The notes under the pieces were generated by a model. The model was not told the origin of the DNA, did not search any database, and saw only the letters and a program-made list of their open reading frames with translations. Of a stretch of 64,000 bases of DNA, positions 35,348-44,566 are shown one piece after another. The position numbers and the translations under genes are program-made. The stretch covers positions 1-64,000 of the forward strand of contig NZ_KZ845670.1 of NCBI RefSeq assembly GCF_003313465.1, in the 5' to 3' direction. This DNA is from Thermoflavimicrobium daqui (GTDB lineage: Bacteria > Bacillota > Bacilli > Thermoactinomycetales > Thermoactinomycetaceae). Position 1 is the first letter of the stretch. Each line of letters begins with the position of its first letter.

Positions 35348-36826
35348 TCATAAAATAATTGCGATCAAACCGCCTGAACCTTCATTAATGATTCTCTCCA
35401 ATGTTTCTTGAAGTTTATACCGGGCATTTTCAGGCATCATCGACAATTTAGCTTGAATTCCTTCCCGAACGATCGAATTGAGTGAACGACCAAAAATATC
35501 TGAATCCCAAATACGAAGAGGATCATTTTCAAAATCCTTCATAAGATAGTTGACTAACTCTTCACTTTGGCGTTCAGACCCAATTATAGGAGCAAACTCT
35601 GACTGGACATTGACACGAATCATATGAATCGAGGGTGCTGTTGCTTTTAAACGAACTCCAAATCTGGAGCCTTGTTTAATCAATTCAGGTTCATCAAGAG
35701 TCATCTCCTCAACAGATGGGGCTGCTACTCCATAGCCTGTCGTACGTACCATCTTAATCGCATGAGCAACTTTATCATACTCACGTTTAGCGACCGTCAG
35801 TTCTTGCATTAGTTCGAGTAAATGATCTTTTCCTTTGATCTCCACACCTACTACTTCTGTTAATACCTGATCATATAGTTCATCTGGCGCGAAAAGATCA
35901 ATTTCAGCCATTCCTTGCCCCATGTCCATACCTGATAAGCTTGCTCTCTCGATAAAATCAAACTCATTAAATTGACCGACTACCCGATCCACATCACGTA
36001 GCCGTTTAATATCTTTAACCGTTTCACGTACGGCATTCTCAAAATCTCTACGTAGCCAATGATCTTCATTTAAAACCATTACCCAGCTAGGTAAATTGAC
36101 ATTTACTTCATGAACAGGAAATTCAAATAATGCTTCTCGCAGCACACCCAAAATATCTTGTTCGCTCATGCTAGCTACACTAAGTGCAATCACAGGAATA
36201 TCATACTTTTCAGAGAGTTCAGCTCGTAAATTTTGAGCTTGTTCACCGTAAGGATGTGCGGTATTAAGCAGTAGAATAAATGGCTTACCTAATTCCTTCA
36301 GCTCTAAAACCACACGCTCTTCTATTTCCTCATAGGAGGATCGTGGAATGTCTGTAATCGTTCCATCTGTTGTTACCACAATACCAATTGTCGAATGATC
36401 TTGAATGACTTTACGAGTTCCTACTTCGGCAGCTTCTTGAAAAGGAATGGGTTCGTCAAACCATGGAGTATTAATCATCCGTGGCCCATTTTCATCTTCA
36501 TAGCCTTTGGCACCTTCGATGGCATAACCGACACAATCAACCAATCGAATGTTTACGTCTAAACCTTCATCTACATGAATTTGGATCGCTTGATTGGGTA
36601 CAAATTTCGGCTCAATCGTCGTAATCGTTTTTCCCGCACCACTGTGTGGTAATTCATCGGTCGCCCGGACACGCTCTGCTTCATCACTAATGTTTGGAAT
36701 AACTACTTGTTCCATAAAGCGTTTGATAAACGTTGACTTTCCGGTGCGCACCGCACCGACCACACCTAGGTAGATGTCTCCTCCCGTTCGCTCTGCAATA
36801 TCTTTCAAGATATCTACTTTTTCCAC
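35348..36826 (-). CDS. spoIVA: Stage IV sporulation protein A, spore coat ATPase
   Basis: This 492-residue protein forms the basal layer of the spore coat around the forespore, polymerising with ATP hydrolysis. The sequence follows B. subtilis SpoIVA throughout: EKVDILKDIAERTGGDIYLG, Walker A GAVRTGKST near residue 24, KFVPNQAI, DCVGYAIEGAKGYEDENGP and the conserved tail ERIINEGSGGLIAIIL needed for forespore localisation. It uses a GTG start behind AAAGGAGGG. A sigma-E-like promoter lies about 90 bp upstream. This gene is strong evidence for an endospore former. Confidence 0.97.
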   Translation of the reverse strand: MEKVDILKDIAERTGGDIYLGVVGAVRTGKSTFIKRFMEQVVIPNISDEAERVRATDELPHSGAGKTITTIEPKFVPNQAIQIHVDEGLDVNIRLVDCVGYAIEGAKGYEDENGPRMINTPWFDEPIPFQEAAEVGTRKVIQDHSTIGIVVTTDGTITDIPRSSYEEIEERVVLELKELGKPFILLLNTAHPYGEQAQNLRAELSEKYDIPVIALSVASMSEQDILGVLREALFEFPVHEVNVNLPSWVMVLNEDHWLRRDFENAVRETVKDIKRLRDVDRVVGQFNEFDFIERASLSGMDMGQGMAEIDLFAPDELYDQVLTEVVGVEIKGKDHLLELMQELTVAKREYDKVAHAIKMVRTTGYGVAAPSVEEMTLDEPELIKQGSRFGVRLKATAPSIHMIRVNVQSEFAPIIGSERQSEELVNYLMKDFENDPLRIWDSDIFGRSLNSIVREGIQAKLSMMPENARYKLQETLERIINEGSGGLIAIIL

Positions 36827-36916
36827 TTTTTACCCTCCTTTAATATCTTCCAACATGCTGTGTCGCCGGTGCGAAGGCTATCTCCTCCCTCCGGTTTCCT
36901 TTCCTAAGACACTACT

Positions 36917-36945
36917 AATATATGAGTGGGTATTCTTATTATGAT
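36917..36945 (-). promoter_or_regulatory. Sigma-E-like promoter before spoIVA
   Basis: On the minus strand ATCATAAT (36938-36945), 13 bp, CATATATT (36917-36924), resembling the sigma-E pattern (-35 ATATT-like, -10 CATACAAT-like). spoIVA is a sigma-E gene in Bacillus. Confidence 0.5.
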
Positions 36946-37064
36946 TCTTATCAAAGAAAAAATAGAAAATAGCTTATTAACAAATCTTCCTGATACGGCA
37001 GTTTTTCTAATCCGTTTTACTCCATTTGCTATAAGCAAACCAAATCAAAACGAAATCCTTTCTC

Positions 37065-37190
37065 TTAGTCAGATAAAAAGCGAGATTTCACTTTTTTTGC
37101 GCGAAATCCAGTAACTTTTACAGATCTTGACAAACGTCCCAATAGAAAAATGCCTGGGATGACGATAAAATGAAATAACAAACTATTCAT
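37065..37190 (-). CDS. Small membrane protein, 41 residues
   Basis: A short gene upstream of spoIVA: 41 residues, with a hydrophobic N-terminal half (LLFHFIVIPGIFLLG) and a basic C-terminal half (KVTGFRAKKVKSRF). The ATG at 37190 has GGGAGG 9 bp upstream. A sigma-E-like promoter (37222-37251), very similar to the one before spoIVA, lies 32 bp upstream. I know no family for it; one membrane segment with a positively charged cytoplasmic tail is the simplest reading. The promoter suggests expression in the mother cell during sporulation. Confidence 0.55.
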   Translation of the reverse strand: MNSLLFHFIVIPGIFLLGRLSRSVKVTGFRAKKVKSRFLSD

Positions 37191-37221
37191 GCTGCTCGAC
37201 CTCCCACCCGTCTCTTCTTTA

Positions 37222-37251
37222 AGTTTATGTATCATTACTAAATATTATGAT
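37222..37251 (-). promoter_or_regulatory. Sigma-E-like promoter before the 41-residue gene
   Basis: On the minus strand ATCATAAT (37244-37251), 14 bp, CATAAACT (37222-37229). The upstream half is identical to that before spoIVA. Confidence 0.45.
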
Positions 37252-37434
37252 TTTTATCCATTACCTATTTTAAAAAGAAATCTACATAACCTAATCAAAA
37301 TTCCATCAAACTATTACACTACTTTAAAAATGATTCCTTATAATGATAAAGGAAAGCAAAAATGTGTTTCCTAAATATCTCTTTTGCATTTACCTCCCGC
37401 AGAACTCCTCTCTTCAAACCGTCCCATTGTGGAC

Positions 37435-37467
37435 AAATAAACGGACTCCTCAAGAAAGGAGTCCGCT
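37435..37467 (-). terminator. Terminator after yphF
   Basis: CGGACTCCT (37442-37450) pairs perfectly with AGGAGTCCG (37457-37465) over a 6-nt loop, followed on the minus strand by TTTATTTG. Confidence 0.8.
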
Positions 37468-37469
37468 TT

Positions 37470-38180
37470 TTATTCTGGCATCACTTCAAAGATAGGCTCA
37501 TTATTTTTAAATTTCATGGGCGGAGAATAAGCAGGTACAAAATATGATTGCTTTGCTAACCATATACGTAAATCCTGATTCGCATCAGGCTTTTCCTTTG
37601 CTTTCTGGATTAATCTCATTGCTTCTGGGCGATAATCAATAAATACTCTTCCTTTTTGATCAATCACAGGCTCTAACTTTATTTGAGAGCTATAAGGACT
37701 TTGAATGACTACTGAACGAATTCGCAGCTTATCAAAATCGATCGTGGCATAATTGGCATCTATTTTATTTTTAATAGGTAATTGCTTTTTTTGTTTTTGA
37801 TATTCATGAATTAAGGGTTGTACCATCCGTATTTCTTCATTGATTCTTAGATCCATCACTCGAACGATCGGCTTTTTCTCTACATCAGTTAGTATATAGA
37901 AATAATTACCTCCCTTCTCAAACGAAGTTTTCGGAACCTCAGCAAGATAGCCTTTCAATATATCAAAGTCTACTAAATATTTTGTTGTCAGCATAATCTC
38001 TTCATCTTTATACCGGTAAGGTAACACTTTTTTTTGTTGCTTATATACATCTACTGCTGATTGTACCTGAGCAATATGATTGGGTAATTGATCTAATTGT
38101 TGACGTTCTTCTTGTGGAAATAAACAGCCTGATAAAAATATAGTACAAAAAATACTAAATCCAATCAGCCATCGTTTCAT
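37470..38180 (-). CDS. yphF: YphF-like lipoprotein
   Basis: A 236-residue lipoprotein with a type II signal (hydrophobic run and lipobox LSGC at about residue 18). The mature part has two similar halves, each with a run such as VYKQQKKVLPYRYKD or EYQKQKKQLPIKNK, suggesting an internal duplication. Place next to spoIVA and length match B. subtilis YphF, a sporulation-period protein of unknown function. The ATG at 38180 follows GGAGGAGAAG; the TTG just upstream is not needed. Confidence 0.8.
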   Translation of the reverse strand: MKRWLIGFSIFCTIFLSGCLFPQEERQQLDQLPNHIAQVQSAVDVYKQQKKVLPYRYKDEEIMLTTKYLVDFDILKGYLAEVPKTSFEKGGNYFYILTDVEKKPIVRVMDLRINEEIRMVQPLIHEYQKQKKQLPIKNKIDANYATIDFDKLRIRSVVIQSPYSSQIKLEPVIDQKGRVFIDYRPEAMRLIQKAKEKPDANQDLRIWLAKQSYFVPAYSPPMKFKNNEPIFEVMPE

Positions 38181-38198
38181 CAAACTTCTCCTCCTTGC

Positions 38199-38363
38199 CT
38201 ACATAATCGCTCTTAGTCCAAAAATCAAAGCGGGAAAAACAAGAATTATTGCAATTGAAATTAAGAGAACACGAAGCCACTTCCTTTTTTGGAGTCGTCC
38301 CCAGGTTACCAAAATATTAATGAATGCTAATAGAAGAATGACTATCATTAAATCCATCATCAT
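38199..38363 (-). CDS. yphE: Small DUF2768-like membrane protein (YphE position)
   Basis: About 54 residues with two membrane segments (LMIVILLLAFINILVTWG and VLLISIAIILVFPALIFG) joined by a basic loop (RLQKRKWLR). Size, topology and position between yphF and gpsA fit B. subtilis YphE (DUF2768), though sequence match is modest. GGAGG lies 10 bp before the ATG at 38363; three ATG codons in a row make the exact start uncertain, and a frame extended to 38411 has no ribosome site. Confidence 0.6.
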   Translation of the reverse strand: MMMDLMIVILLLAFINILVTWGRLQKRKWLRVLLISIAIILVFPALIFGLRAIM

Positions 38364-38507
38364 ATAACACCATCCTCCGTATGTTTCCTCCATACAGTAT
38401 AGCAAATCCACTCTTGCCTACCAATCATTTAGTCATCTGTCTTAACTCTATACTGATTCTCCTGCATAAGATAAATAGACAGCAGCCTTGAATAGGAGGA
38501 AATAAAA

Positions 38508-39041
38508 GTGAAAACGCGCCCTAAACAGCGACCTCTACCAAGAAAAGGTCGAAAAAAAACCAAAAGACTCCCGACTCGTGCCGTCGTTCCTGCATACCGG
38601 CCTCAATCTGAACCCATACCGATCTTATCTTCACAAAATATCGCTAAAGCTCTTAGTGGATTTATGAGTTTTCGTTCAACTGTACAAAGTCTAAGTCAAT
38701 CACTATCTAAATTAGAGTCCATGTTAAATACCACTTATCAAATGTTTGACCTAGCTCATCGTATGATCTCGATCAAAAAGCCAGGTTTCCGCGGTGGACT
38801 ACCTTTTTCATCAAAACCAACTAAACAAAACGATAACCTAATCCAACTTCCACCCGCAAATGATCCTCCTAAAACACAAACAGAAAACAGCGGAGGAGCA
38901 CCTTGGCTTTCTTTTTTTGAACAAATCGATATGAATCAACTCTTTTCCATTTTACAATCTCCCTTTATACAAAAGTTAATCTCCAATTTTTTTCAAGAAC
39001 CCAGAGCAACTACATCGATTCAACAAAGAAAGCGAGGGTAA
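38508..39041 (+). CDS. Uncharacterised basic protein, possible spore-coat-associated
   Basis: A 177-residue protein on the plus strand among leftward genes. The N-terminus is extremely basic and Pro-rich (RPKQRPLPRKGRKKTKRLP); the middle (SFRSTVQSLSQSLSKLESML) looks like an amphipathic helix or coiled coil; then a Pro/Asn/Gln-rich linker and an aromatic C-terminal helix (SFFEQIDMNQLFSILQ). GTG start behind AGGAGG. Architecture recalls small coat or cortex-related proteins such as YqfQ or YppG, but I cannot assign it. Its TAA lies inside a perfect hairpin. Confidence 0.55.
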   Translation: MKTRPKQRPLPRKGRKKTKRLPTRAVVPAYRPQSEPIPILSSQNIAKALSGFMSFRSTVQSLSQSLSKLESMLNTTYQMFDLAHRMISIKKPGFRGGLPFSSKPTKQNDNLIQLPPANDPPKTQTENSGGAPWLSFFEQIDMNQLFSILQSPFIQKLISNFFQEPRATTSIQQRKRG

Positions 39042-39063
39042 TGCTGTCTAGCATTACCCTCGC
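39032..39063. terminator. Perfect 14-bp hairpin over the stop codon of the 177-residue gene
   Basis: GCGAGGGTAATGCT (39032-39045) is fully complementary to AGCATTACCCTCGC (39050-39063). The plus strand lacks a T run after it, while the minus strand continues TTTCTTTG. It could stop gpsA transcripts, or both directions weakly. Confidence 0.55.
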
Positions 39064-39211
39064 TCCATTCCATCATCCCACTCGCCACTTGTTTGATCTA
39101 ACTGAGTCCCTGTCCCTCTTTATCAAGTGCTCAAGGTTATGGATAATGATTGAAACTAATACAAAATATGAATACTGGCAAAACCTTGTAACAGGGAAAT
39201 CGCCCAAATGA

Positions 39212-40237
39212 CTACCAAGAACGAATAATTTCTTCCCATTCACTCGTTCGACCACGTCGCATTAGATCTTCCACTGCTTTTGCTGGAGATTTGTCCGCAA
39301 ATAATACAGCATGTAATTGCTCAGAGATCGGCATCTCTACTTGATAACGCATCGCTAATTGATAGACTGTTCGGGTCGTTTCTACACCTTCGACAACCAT
39401 TCCCATTGTCTCCAGTACTTCACTCAGTGTTTTTCCTTGACTTATCATATATCCTGCTCGCCAATTTCGACTGTGCTTGCTTGTACAAGTGACCACTAAA
39501 TCTCCTACCCCGGCCAGTCCTACATAAGTGATAGGTTTTGCTCCCATCGCTGTTCCAAGCCGTGCTACTTCGGCTAATCCACGTGTGACCAGAGCTGCTT
39601 TTGCATTATCACCACAATTGAGTCCATCACTTAAGCCAGCAGCTAAAGCAATAATATTTTTTAGAGCTCCACCAACTTCCACACCCACCATATCCGAGTT
39701 GGTATAGACTCTAAAATAGTCATTAATAAAGGCTCCTTGCAAATCTTCTGCTACCTCTTGATTTTCACTAGCAACCACCACGGTAGTTGGCAATTTGCGA
39801 ACCACTTCCTCAGCATGACTTGGACCTGAAAGTACTGCGATCTTTGTTTGAAAATGTTCAGGTAATTCCTCGATTAATACCTCTGACATCCTCTTTGCTG
39901 TTCTTTTTTCAAAACCTTTTACAGCATGTATAATTAATGCGCCAGGCTCAATCCATGCACTTGCTTGCTTGACTATACTACGAAATGAATGGGAAGGAAC
40001 TACAAATAATACAATTTCTTTATTAGCCAAAGCCTCTGAAAGAGAAGTGGTAGCAGTTAGCTGTTCTGGTAGCTTAATTCCTGGCAAATACTTCTCATTC
40101 GTGTGCTTTTCATTAATTTCGCTAATCAAATCCTCTCGACGACCCCACAACGTGACCTGATGTCCATTATCTGTCAAAACCGTGGCCAAAGCTGTTCCCC
40201 AACTACCAGCTCCAAGTACTACGATCTGTTTACGCAT
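39212..40237 (-). CDS. gpsA: Glycerol-3-phosphate dehydrogenase [NAD(P)+]
   Basis: This 341-residue enzyme reduces dihydroxyacetone phosphate to sn-glycerol 3-phosphate for phospholipids. VLGAGSWGTALATVLTDNGH is the nucleotide motif; VLSGPSHAEEV, GGALKNIIALAAGLSDGL with the catalytic Lys, and GLAGVGDLVVTC are typical. The ATG at 40237 follows GGGGAG. The neighbour plsY uses the product, so the pair forms the first two steps of phosphatidic acid synthesis. Confidence 0.96.
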   Translation of the reverse strand: MRKQIVVLGAGSWGTALATVLTDNGHQVTLWGRREDLISEINEKHTNEKYLPGIKLPEQLTATTSLSEALANKEIVLFVVPSHSFRSIVKQASAWIEPGALIIHAVKGFEKRTAKRMSEVLIEELPEHFQTKIAVLSGPSHAEEVVRKLPTTVVVASENQEVAEDLQGAFINDYFRVYTNSDMVGVEVGGALKNIIALAAGLSDGLNCGDNAKAALVTRGLAEVARLGTAMGAKPITYVGLAGVGDLVVTCTSKHSRNWRAGYMISQGKTLSEVLETMGMVVEGVETTRTVYQLAMRYQVEMPISEQLHAVLFADKSPAKAVEDLMRRGRTSEWEEIIRSW

Positions 40238-40254
40238 TCTTCTCCCCTTCAAAG

Positions 40255-40845
40255 CTAAATCTTACGTTCTTTTCCTTTGAGTAAATTAACAATATTTTCT
40301 TTATGTCGAATAATAGCTAATACCATCATTACTAAGCTTAGCCAAAAATAAACACTAGAATTGGAATCAAATAACATAATGAAAATCGGTAAGCTTGCTG
40401 TATAAATTAAAGATCCAAGCGAAACATAACGAGTAACCATTATAAACAAAATAGCCAATATTCCAGCACCGAGTGCTGGAAAAAATACAAGGATTGAAGT
40501 AACTCCGATCGTCGTCGCAATCCCTTTACCACCACGAAAACGGAGGAAAATCGGCCAGTTATGTCCCGCGATAGCAGCAATTCCACATGACATCCACACA
40601 GCCATTTCACCATTAGCCAATAAATAACCAATTCCTACCGCTGCCATTCCCTTTAATGCATCTAATATAAATACGATAATCCCCGGTAACTTTCCTAAAA
40701 CACGAAGTGTATTGGTTGCTCCTGCATTCCCACTTCCGTGATTTCGAATATCAATTCCTTTCGTTAGCTTTGCTATCATATAACTAAAACTAATCGATCC
40801 AATCAGATAGGAAAGTACGATGGGCAATATCCATGTTTGAAGCAT
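40255..40845 (-). CDS. plsY: Acyl-phosphate:glycerol-3-phosphate acyltransferase
   Basis: A 196-residue membrane enzyme with five to seven membrane segments. GSISFSYMIAK, NHGSGNAGATNTLRVLG and LRFRGGKGIATTIGV are the three PlsY motifs. It transfers an acyl group from acyl phosphate to glycerol 3-phosphate. In B. subtilis plsY is elsewhere; here it sits between der and gpsA. Confidence 0.95.
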   Translation of the reverse strand: MLQTWILPIVLSYLIGSISFSYMIAKLTKGIDIRNHGSGNAGATNTLRVLGKLPGIIVFILDALKGMAAVGIGYLLANGEMAVWMSCGIAAIAGHNWPIFLRFRGGKGIATTIGVTSILVFFPALGAGILAILFIMVTRYVSLGSLIYTASLPIFIMLFDSNSSVYFWLSLVMMVLAIIRHKENIVNLLKGKERKI

Positions 40846-40868
40846 ACTGTTTCTCTCTCCCTATCGTT

Positions 40869-42185
40869 TTAAGCGTTTTTCTTTCTTAAGCGAAGACGAA
40901 TAGGTGTCCCAAAAAATTGAAACGCAGCACGCAACTGATTTTCTATATATCGTATATAACTAAAATGCGCTAACTCAGGGTCATTGACAAACAATAAAAT
41001 GGTAGGTGGTTTTACTCCAACTTGTGTAGCATAATAAATACGGAATCGTTTTCCCTTGTCTGATGGTGGAGGAGTCGTAGCGATCGCATCACTGATCACC
41101 TGATTTAGAACGGATGTAGCGATTCGTAACGCATGATGTTCGGCTACCTCTGTCACCATTGGTAAAATTCTATGAATCCGTTGGGTTGTCTTTGCTGATA
41201 CGAATAAAATAGGTGCATAAGGCATAAATTGGAATTCTTTTCTAATCTTTTCCTGAAATAGGTTCATTGTTTTATCATCTTTTTCAACAATATCCCATTT
41301 ATTAACAACAAAGATGCAAGCACATCCCGCTTCATGCGCATATCCAGCAATACGTTTATCTTGTTCAGCAATACCCCTTTCACCATCAATAACAATTAAG
41401 CATACATCTGAGCGCTCAATTGATTTTAAAGCTCGAATTACACTGTATTTTTCTACAGTTTCATAAACTTTTCCTCGTTTTCTAAGTCCTGCTGTATCTA
41501 CCAATACAAAAGATTGACCCATATGTTCAAAAGGCGTATCAATCGCATCTCGTGTTGTACCTGCAACAGGACTTACAATGACTCGCTCTTCTCCTAAGAT
41601 CGCATTGACCAATGAAGATTTACCAACATTCGGTCTTCCTATTAAGGAGACTCGAATCGTATCTTCATCATACTCTTCTTCGTCTTTTTCTGGGAAATAA
41701 TCGACTAATGCATCGAGCATATCTCCCGTACCCGTTCCATGTAATGCAGATATAGCAATGACTTGTTCAAAGCCTAACCGATAAAAATCATACATCTCAT
41801 CAGCATGCTTATGACTATCCACTTTATTAACTGCAACTACAACTGGCTTTTTGGTTCGATAAAGTAATCGAGCCACTTCTTCATCTGCAGGTGTCACACT
41901 ATCTCGGGCATTCGTTACAAATAAAATAACATCTGCTTCTTCAAGAGCTAATTCTACCTGATTTTTAATATGCTCAAGAATTTCATCTTTTTCTCCAAAC
42001 TCCAAGCCACCTGTATCGATCAAATGAAACTCACGACCATTCCATTCACTGCGTGTATAAATACGGTCGCGGGTAATGCCTGGTTGATCTTCCACAATGG
42101 CGATACGCTCGCCTGCTAGGCGATTAAATATCGTGGACTTCCCCACATTTGGACGTCCTACAATAGCTACAACAGGTAAACTCAT
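40869..42185 (-). CDS. der: Ribosome-assembly GTPase Der (EngA)
   Basis: A 438-residue protein with two tandem GTPase domains and a KH-like C-terminal domain. First G domain: GRPNVGKST near residue 10, DTGGL, NKVD near 119. Second: GRPNVGKSS near 184, DTAGL near 231, NKWD near 296. It acts in 50S subunit maturation and is essential in studied species. Gene order with gpsA follows Bacillus. Confidence 0.97.
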   Translation of the reverse strand: MSLPVVAIVGRPNVGKSTIFNRLAGERIAIVEDQPGITRDRIYTRSEWNGREFHLIDTGGLEFGEKDEILEHIKNQVELALEEADVILFVTNARDSVTPADEEVARLLYRTKKPVVVAVNKVDSHKHADEMYDFYRLGFEQVIAISALHGTGTGDMLDALVDYFPEKDEEEYDEDTIRVSLIGRPNVGKSSLVNAILGEERVIVSPVAGTTRDAIDTPFEHMGQSFVLVDTAGLRKRGKVYETVEKYSVIRALKSIERSDVCLIVIDGERGIAEQDKRIAGYAHEAGCACIFVVNKWDIVEKDDKTMNLFQEKIRKEFQFMPYAPILFVSAKTTQRIHRILPMVTEVAEHHALRIATSVLNQVISDAIATTPPPSDKGKRFRIYYATQVGVKPPTILLFVNDPELAHFSYIRYIENQLRAAFQFFGTPIRLRLRKKNA

Positions 42186-42288
42186 ATTTCGTACCCTTTC
42201 TTCTCAAACAAGATTCCAGTTCTCTCACTTACATTTGCTTTATGACAGGTTTATAATCTTATGATGACATATCTAATCTTATCCGGAA

Positions 42289-42421
42289 TTATAGCTTTAA
42301 GCAACCTTCCATTTCCTCAATCTCCTTCTCAATCAGTTCTTCATGATGATCCTCATCCGTTTTTAATCCTAGTTTTAAGACCAGTCAGGTATACATTCAC
42401 TTCTGGGACATTTCGATTCAT
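42289..42421 (-). pseudogene. Possible frameshifted small gene between yphA and der
   Basis: On the minus strand an ATG at 42421 reads MNRNVPEVNVYLTGL before stopping, and an overlapping frame shifted by one base continues LGLKTDEDHHEELIEKEI and EEMEGCLKL to a TAA at 42289. Joined, they would make about 43 residues with an acidic helical end. No ribosome site is seen. It may be a decayed small gene or chance; the remaining parts of 42186-42492 show nothing else. Confidence 0.25.
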
Positions 42422-42492
42422 ACAAAGATGAGTTTTACCGACTCAAACTAATCGACACTGCTGTTATGAATTACCTTTTCTTTTTTATTTTA

Positions 42493-43146
42493 TCATTTTC
42501 TTGTTGAATGTAGGTTATCATACCGCTTATTCCATAATAAGAGTAATGCTTCTAATCCGAAATGACATAAAATAATACATAATATACCAAGCCAAAGAGA
42601 ATCTAAAAAAATTTTGTCCCCAATCGTTACTGGTTTTACTACATCCGTATAAATTAGAACCATTAACACATGCGCAAATACATAACTACCTATTTGTAAA
42701 TACAACTTTTCAAGTATTGTTTTTCGCATGATCAGTGAGATTAACGTTACTCCAATCAATGTACTAATTCGGAAAAAACTTTGGTCCCATTTTGTTTGAA
42801 CATCAAATATTTCATGCCATAAGAATATCAACGAACCCAACAAAATGATATTGATTTGCAAAAAGAAAATAGTTCGTAGACGTAATTTCATAATAAAAAA
42901 TAACAATAATCCAATGACTACAAATATTCCCGGTTCAACTTCATATTGAGGTGTGAGCGAAAAAATAGGAATTAAATTAAGAAGAAAACATACAATTAAG
43001 CCCCATATAACTTGTGAATATTTACAGTCTAAACGCTTTGCCAATGAAGGAAGCCATCCTGTATATAACAAAATAATAAGAGTAGTTATTGATAAAATAG
43101 ACAACACACCTGCACTCAAGTATTTTACCCCCATCCATTTTGTCAT
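42493..43146 (-). CDS. yphA: YphA-like membrane protein
   Basis: A 217-residue integral membrane protein with about seven hydrophobic segments and almost no soluble part. Family motifs are weak; the assignment to YphA rests on size, topology and its place between rpsA and der as in Bacillus. No strong ribosome site precedes the ATG at 43146, so the start is uncertain. Function unknown. Confidence 0.6.
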   Translation of the reverse strand: MTKWMGVKYLSAGVLSILSITTLIILLYTGWLPSLAKRLDCKYSQVIWGLIVCFLLNLIPIFSLTPQYEVEPGIFVVIGLLLFFIMKLRLRTIFFLQINIILLGSLIFLWHEIFDVQTKWDQSFFRISTLIGVTLISLIMRKTILEKLYLQIGSYVFAHVLMVLIYTDVVKPVTIGDKIFLDSLWLGILCIILCHFGLEALLLLWNKRYDNLHSTRK

Positions 43147-43179
43147 CTAGTATGAGACGAAAAAGATTTTTTAAACAAC

Positions 43180-43205
43180 AAAAAACCAGCCAAAAATTGG
43201 CTGGT
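43180..43205 (-). terminator. Terminator after rpsA
   Basis: ACCAGCCAA (43185-43193) pairs with TTGGCTGGT (43197-43205) over a 3-nt loop; on the minus strand TTTTTTG follows. Confidence 0.85.
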
Positions 43206-43219
43206 CAACTTTTCTATGA

Positions 43220-44374
43220 TTACTTTAAATTGCGTAGTTCGGGATACATATCACCTAAGGTTACATTAAGTCCTGAATTATTACCTGCCTGCACATCTTT
43301 TTCTTCTTCTACTTTTTCTTCCTTGACTTCTTCCTCAACGTCTTTGATACTTAAGCTAATCCGTTTTTGATCTAAGTTCAAATCCAGTACTTTCACTTTT
43401 ACTTCTTGTCCTTCTTTTAATGCTTCGTGTGGTGTTCCAATGTGGCGATTAGAGATTTGTGAAATGTGTACAAGCCCTTCAACACCAGGATAAACTTCTA
43501 CAAAAGCACCAAAAGAAACCAATCGTTTTACTTTTCCAGTGACAACATCATCCACTTTAATGTGATCAGCTACTTGCTGCCAAGGACCTGCTTGTGTTTC
43601 TTTTAAGCTTAAACTAATGCGCTCGTTTTCCTTATCTACTTTTAAAACTTTTACCTTTACGGCTTGACCTTCTGATAGAACATCAGCTGGGTGCTCTACA
43701 TGATCCCAAGCAAGCTCAGAAACATGCACCAAACCATCAACTCCACCAATATCCACGAATGCACCAAAATCGGTTAAACGCTGAACTGTGCCTTCAATGA
43801 CTTGACCTGGCTCTATTTGGCTTAACCTTTCTTCTTTCTTTTTGTTCTCTTCTTCCTCTAATACAAGCTTCCGAGACAAAATTAATTTATTTTTCTCTGG
43901 ATCAAGTTCAACCACTTTTAATGTTAATTCACGACCTTTATAGTCGCTAAAATCTTCAACAAAATGTTGTTCTACATGAGAAGCTGGGATAAAACCACGA
44001 ACTCCTACATTTACAACTAAACCGCCCTTCACGATTTCGGCAACGGTAGCAGTTAAAGTTTCACCGGTTTCTAATTTATGTTGCAATCTTTCCCAAGCTT
44101 TGTCAGCAATGACTGCTTTTTTGGAGACAATAACTTTGTCCTCTTCTTCTAAGCGTAAAACTTTAACCTCAATTTCATCTCCTACATTTAGCTCATCACT
44201 TACTTGTTCTACATGTAAGGCAGAAATTTCGGAGATTGGAAGAATAACATCCGCTTTATAACCAACATCGACTAGAGCTTGATTTTTTTCTACTTTTACT
44301 ACCTTCCCTTTGACAACATCTCCAACATGCAAAGTTAAAACTTCAGTTATTTCAGATTTAATCTGTTCTGACAT
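43220..44374 (-). CDS. rpsA: Ribosomal protein S1 homologue (four S1 domains)
   Basis: A 384-residue RNA-binding protein with four S1 repeats at roughly residues 15-83, 100-168, 188-256 and 273-342; repeats 3 and 4 are the best kept (GTVQRLTDFGAFVDIGGVDG and GKVKRLVSFGAFVEVYPGVE). Low-GC Gram-positive S1 has four or five repeats instead of the six of E. coli, and matches B. subtilis YpfD. The tail is acidic (EEEVKEEKVEEEKD). AGGAGG precedes the ATG at 44374. Confidence 0.94.
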   Translation of the reverse strand: MSEQIKSEITEVLTLHVGDVVKGKVVKVEKNQALVDVGYKADVILPISEISALHVEQVSDELNVGDEIEVKVLRLEEEDKVIVSKKAVIADKAWERLQHKLETGETLTATVAEIVKGGLVVNVGVRGFIPASHVEQHFVEDFSDYKGRELTLKVVELDPEKNKLILSRKLVLEEEENKKKEERLSQIEPGQVIEGTVQRLTDFGAFVDIGGVDGLVHVSELAWDHVEHPADVLSEGQAVKVKVLKVDKENERISLSLKETQAGPWQQVADHIKVDDVVTGKVKRLVSFGAFVEVYPGVEGLVHISQISNRHIGTPHEALKEGQEVKVKVLDLNLDQKRISLSIKDVEEEVKEEKVEEEKDVQAGNNSGLNVTLGDMYPELRNLK

Positions 44375-44566
44375 AGCAAAAGACCTCCTCGTTAACCAAC
44401 CAAAAGCTGATCAATTTGTTTATAGTTTAAGATCAAACTGAAACGAATAAAATCCTATTCAGTTGATCCGATTCCCCATCAATCAAAATATATTTTTCAA
44501 ATATACAAGGAAGGCGGGCGAGTACAATTCATATATGCCCGCTACCTTTTTAATAGATAACATATT

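Noticed and set aside
36926-37114. 62-codon plus-strand frame upstream of spoIVA
   Set aside because: No ribosome site; overlaps the sigma-E-like promoter and the better-supported 41-residue gene on the other strand.
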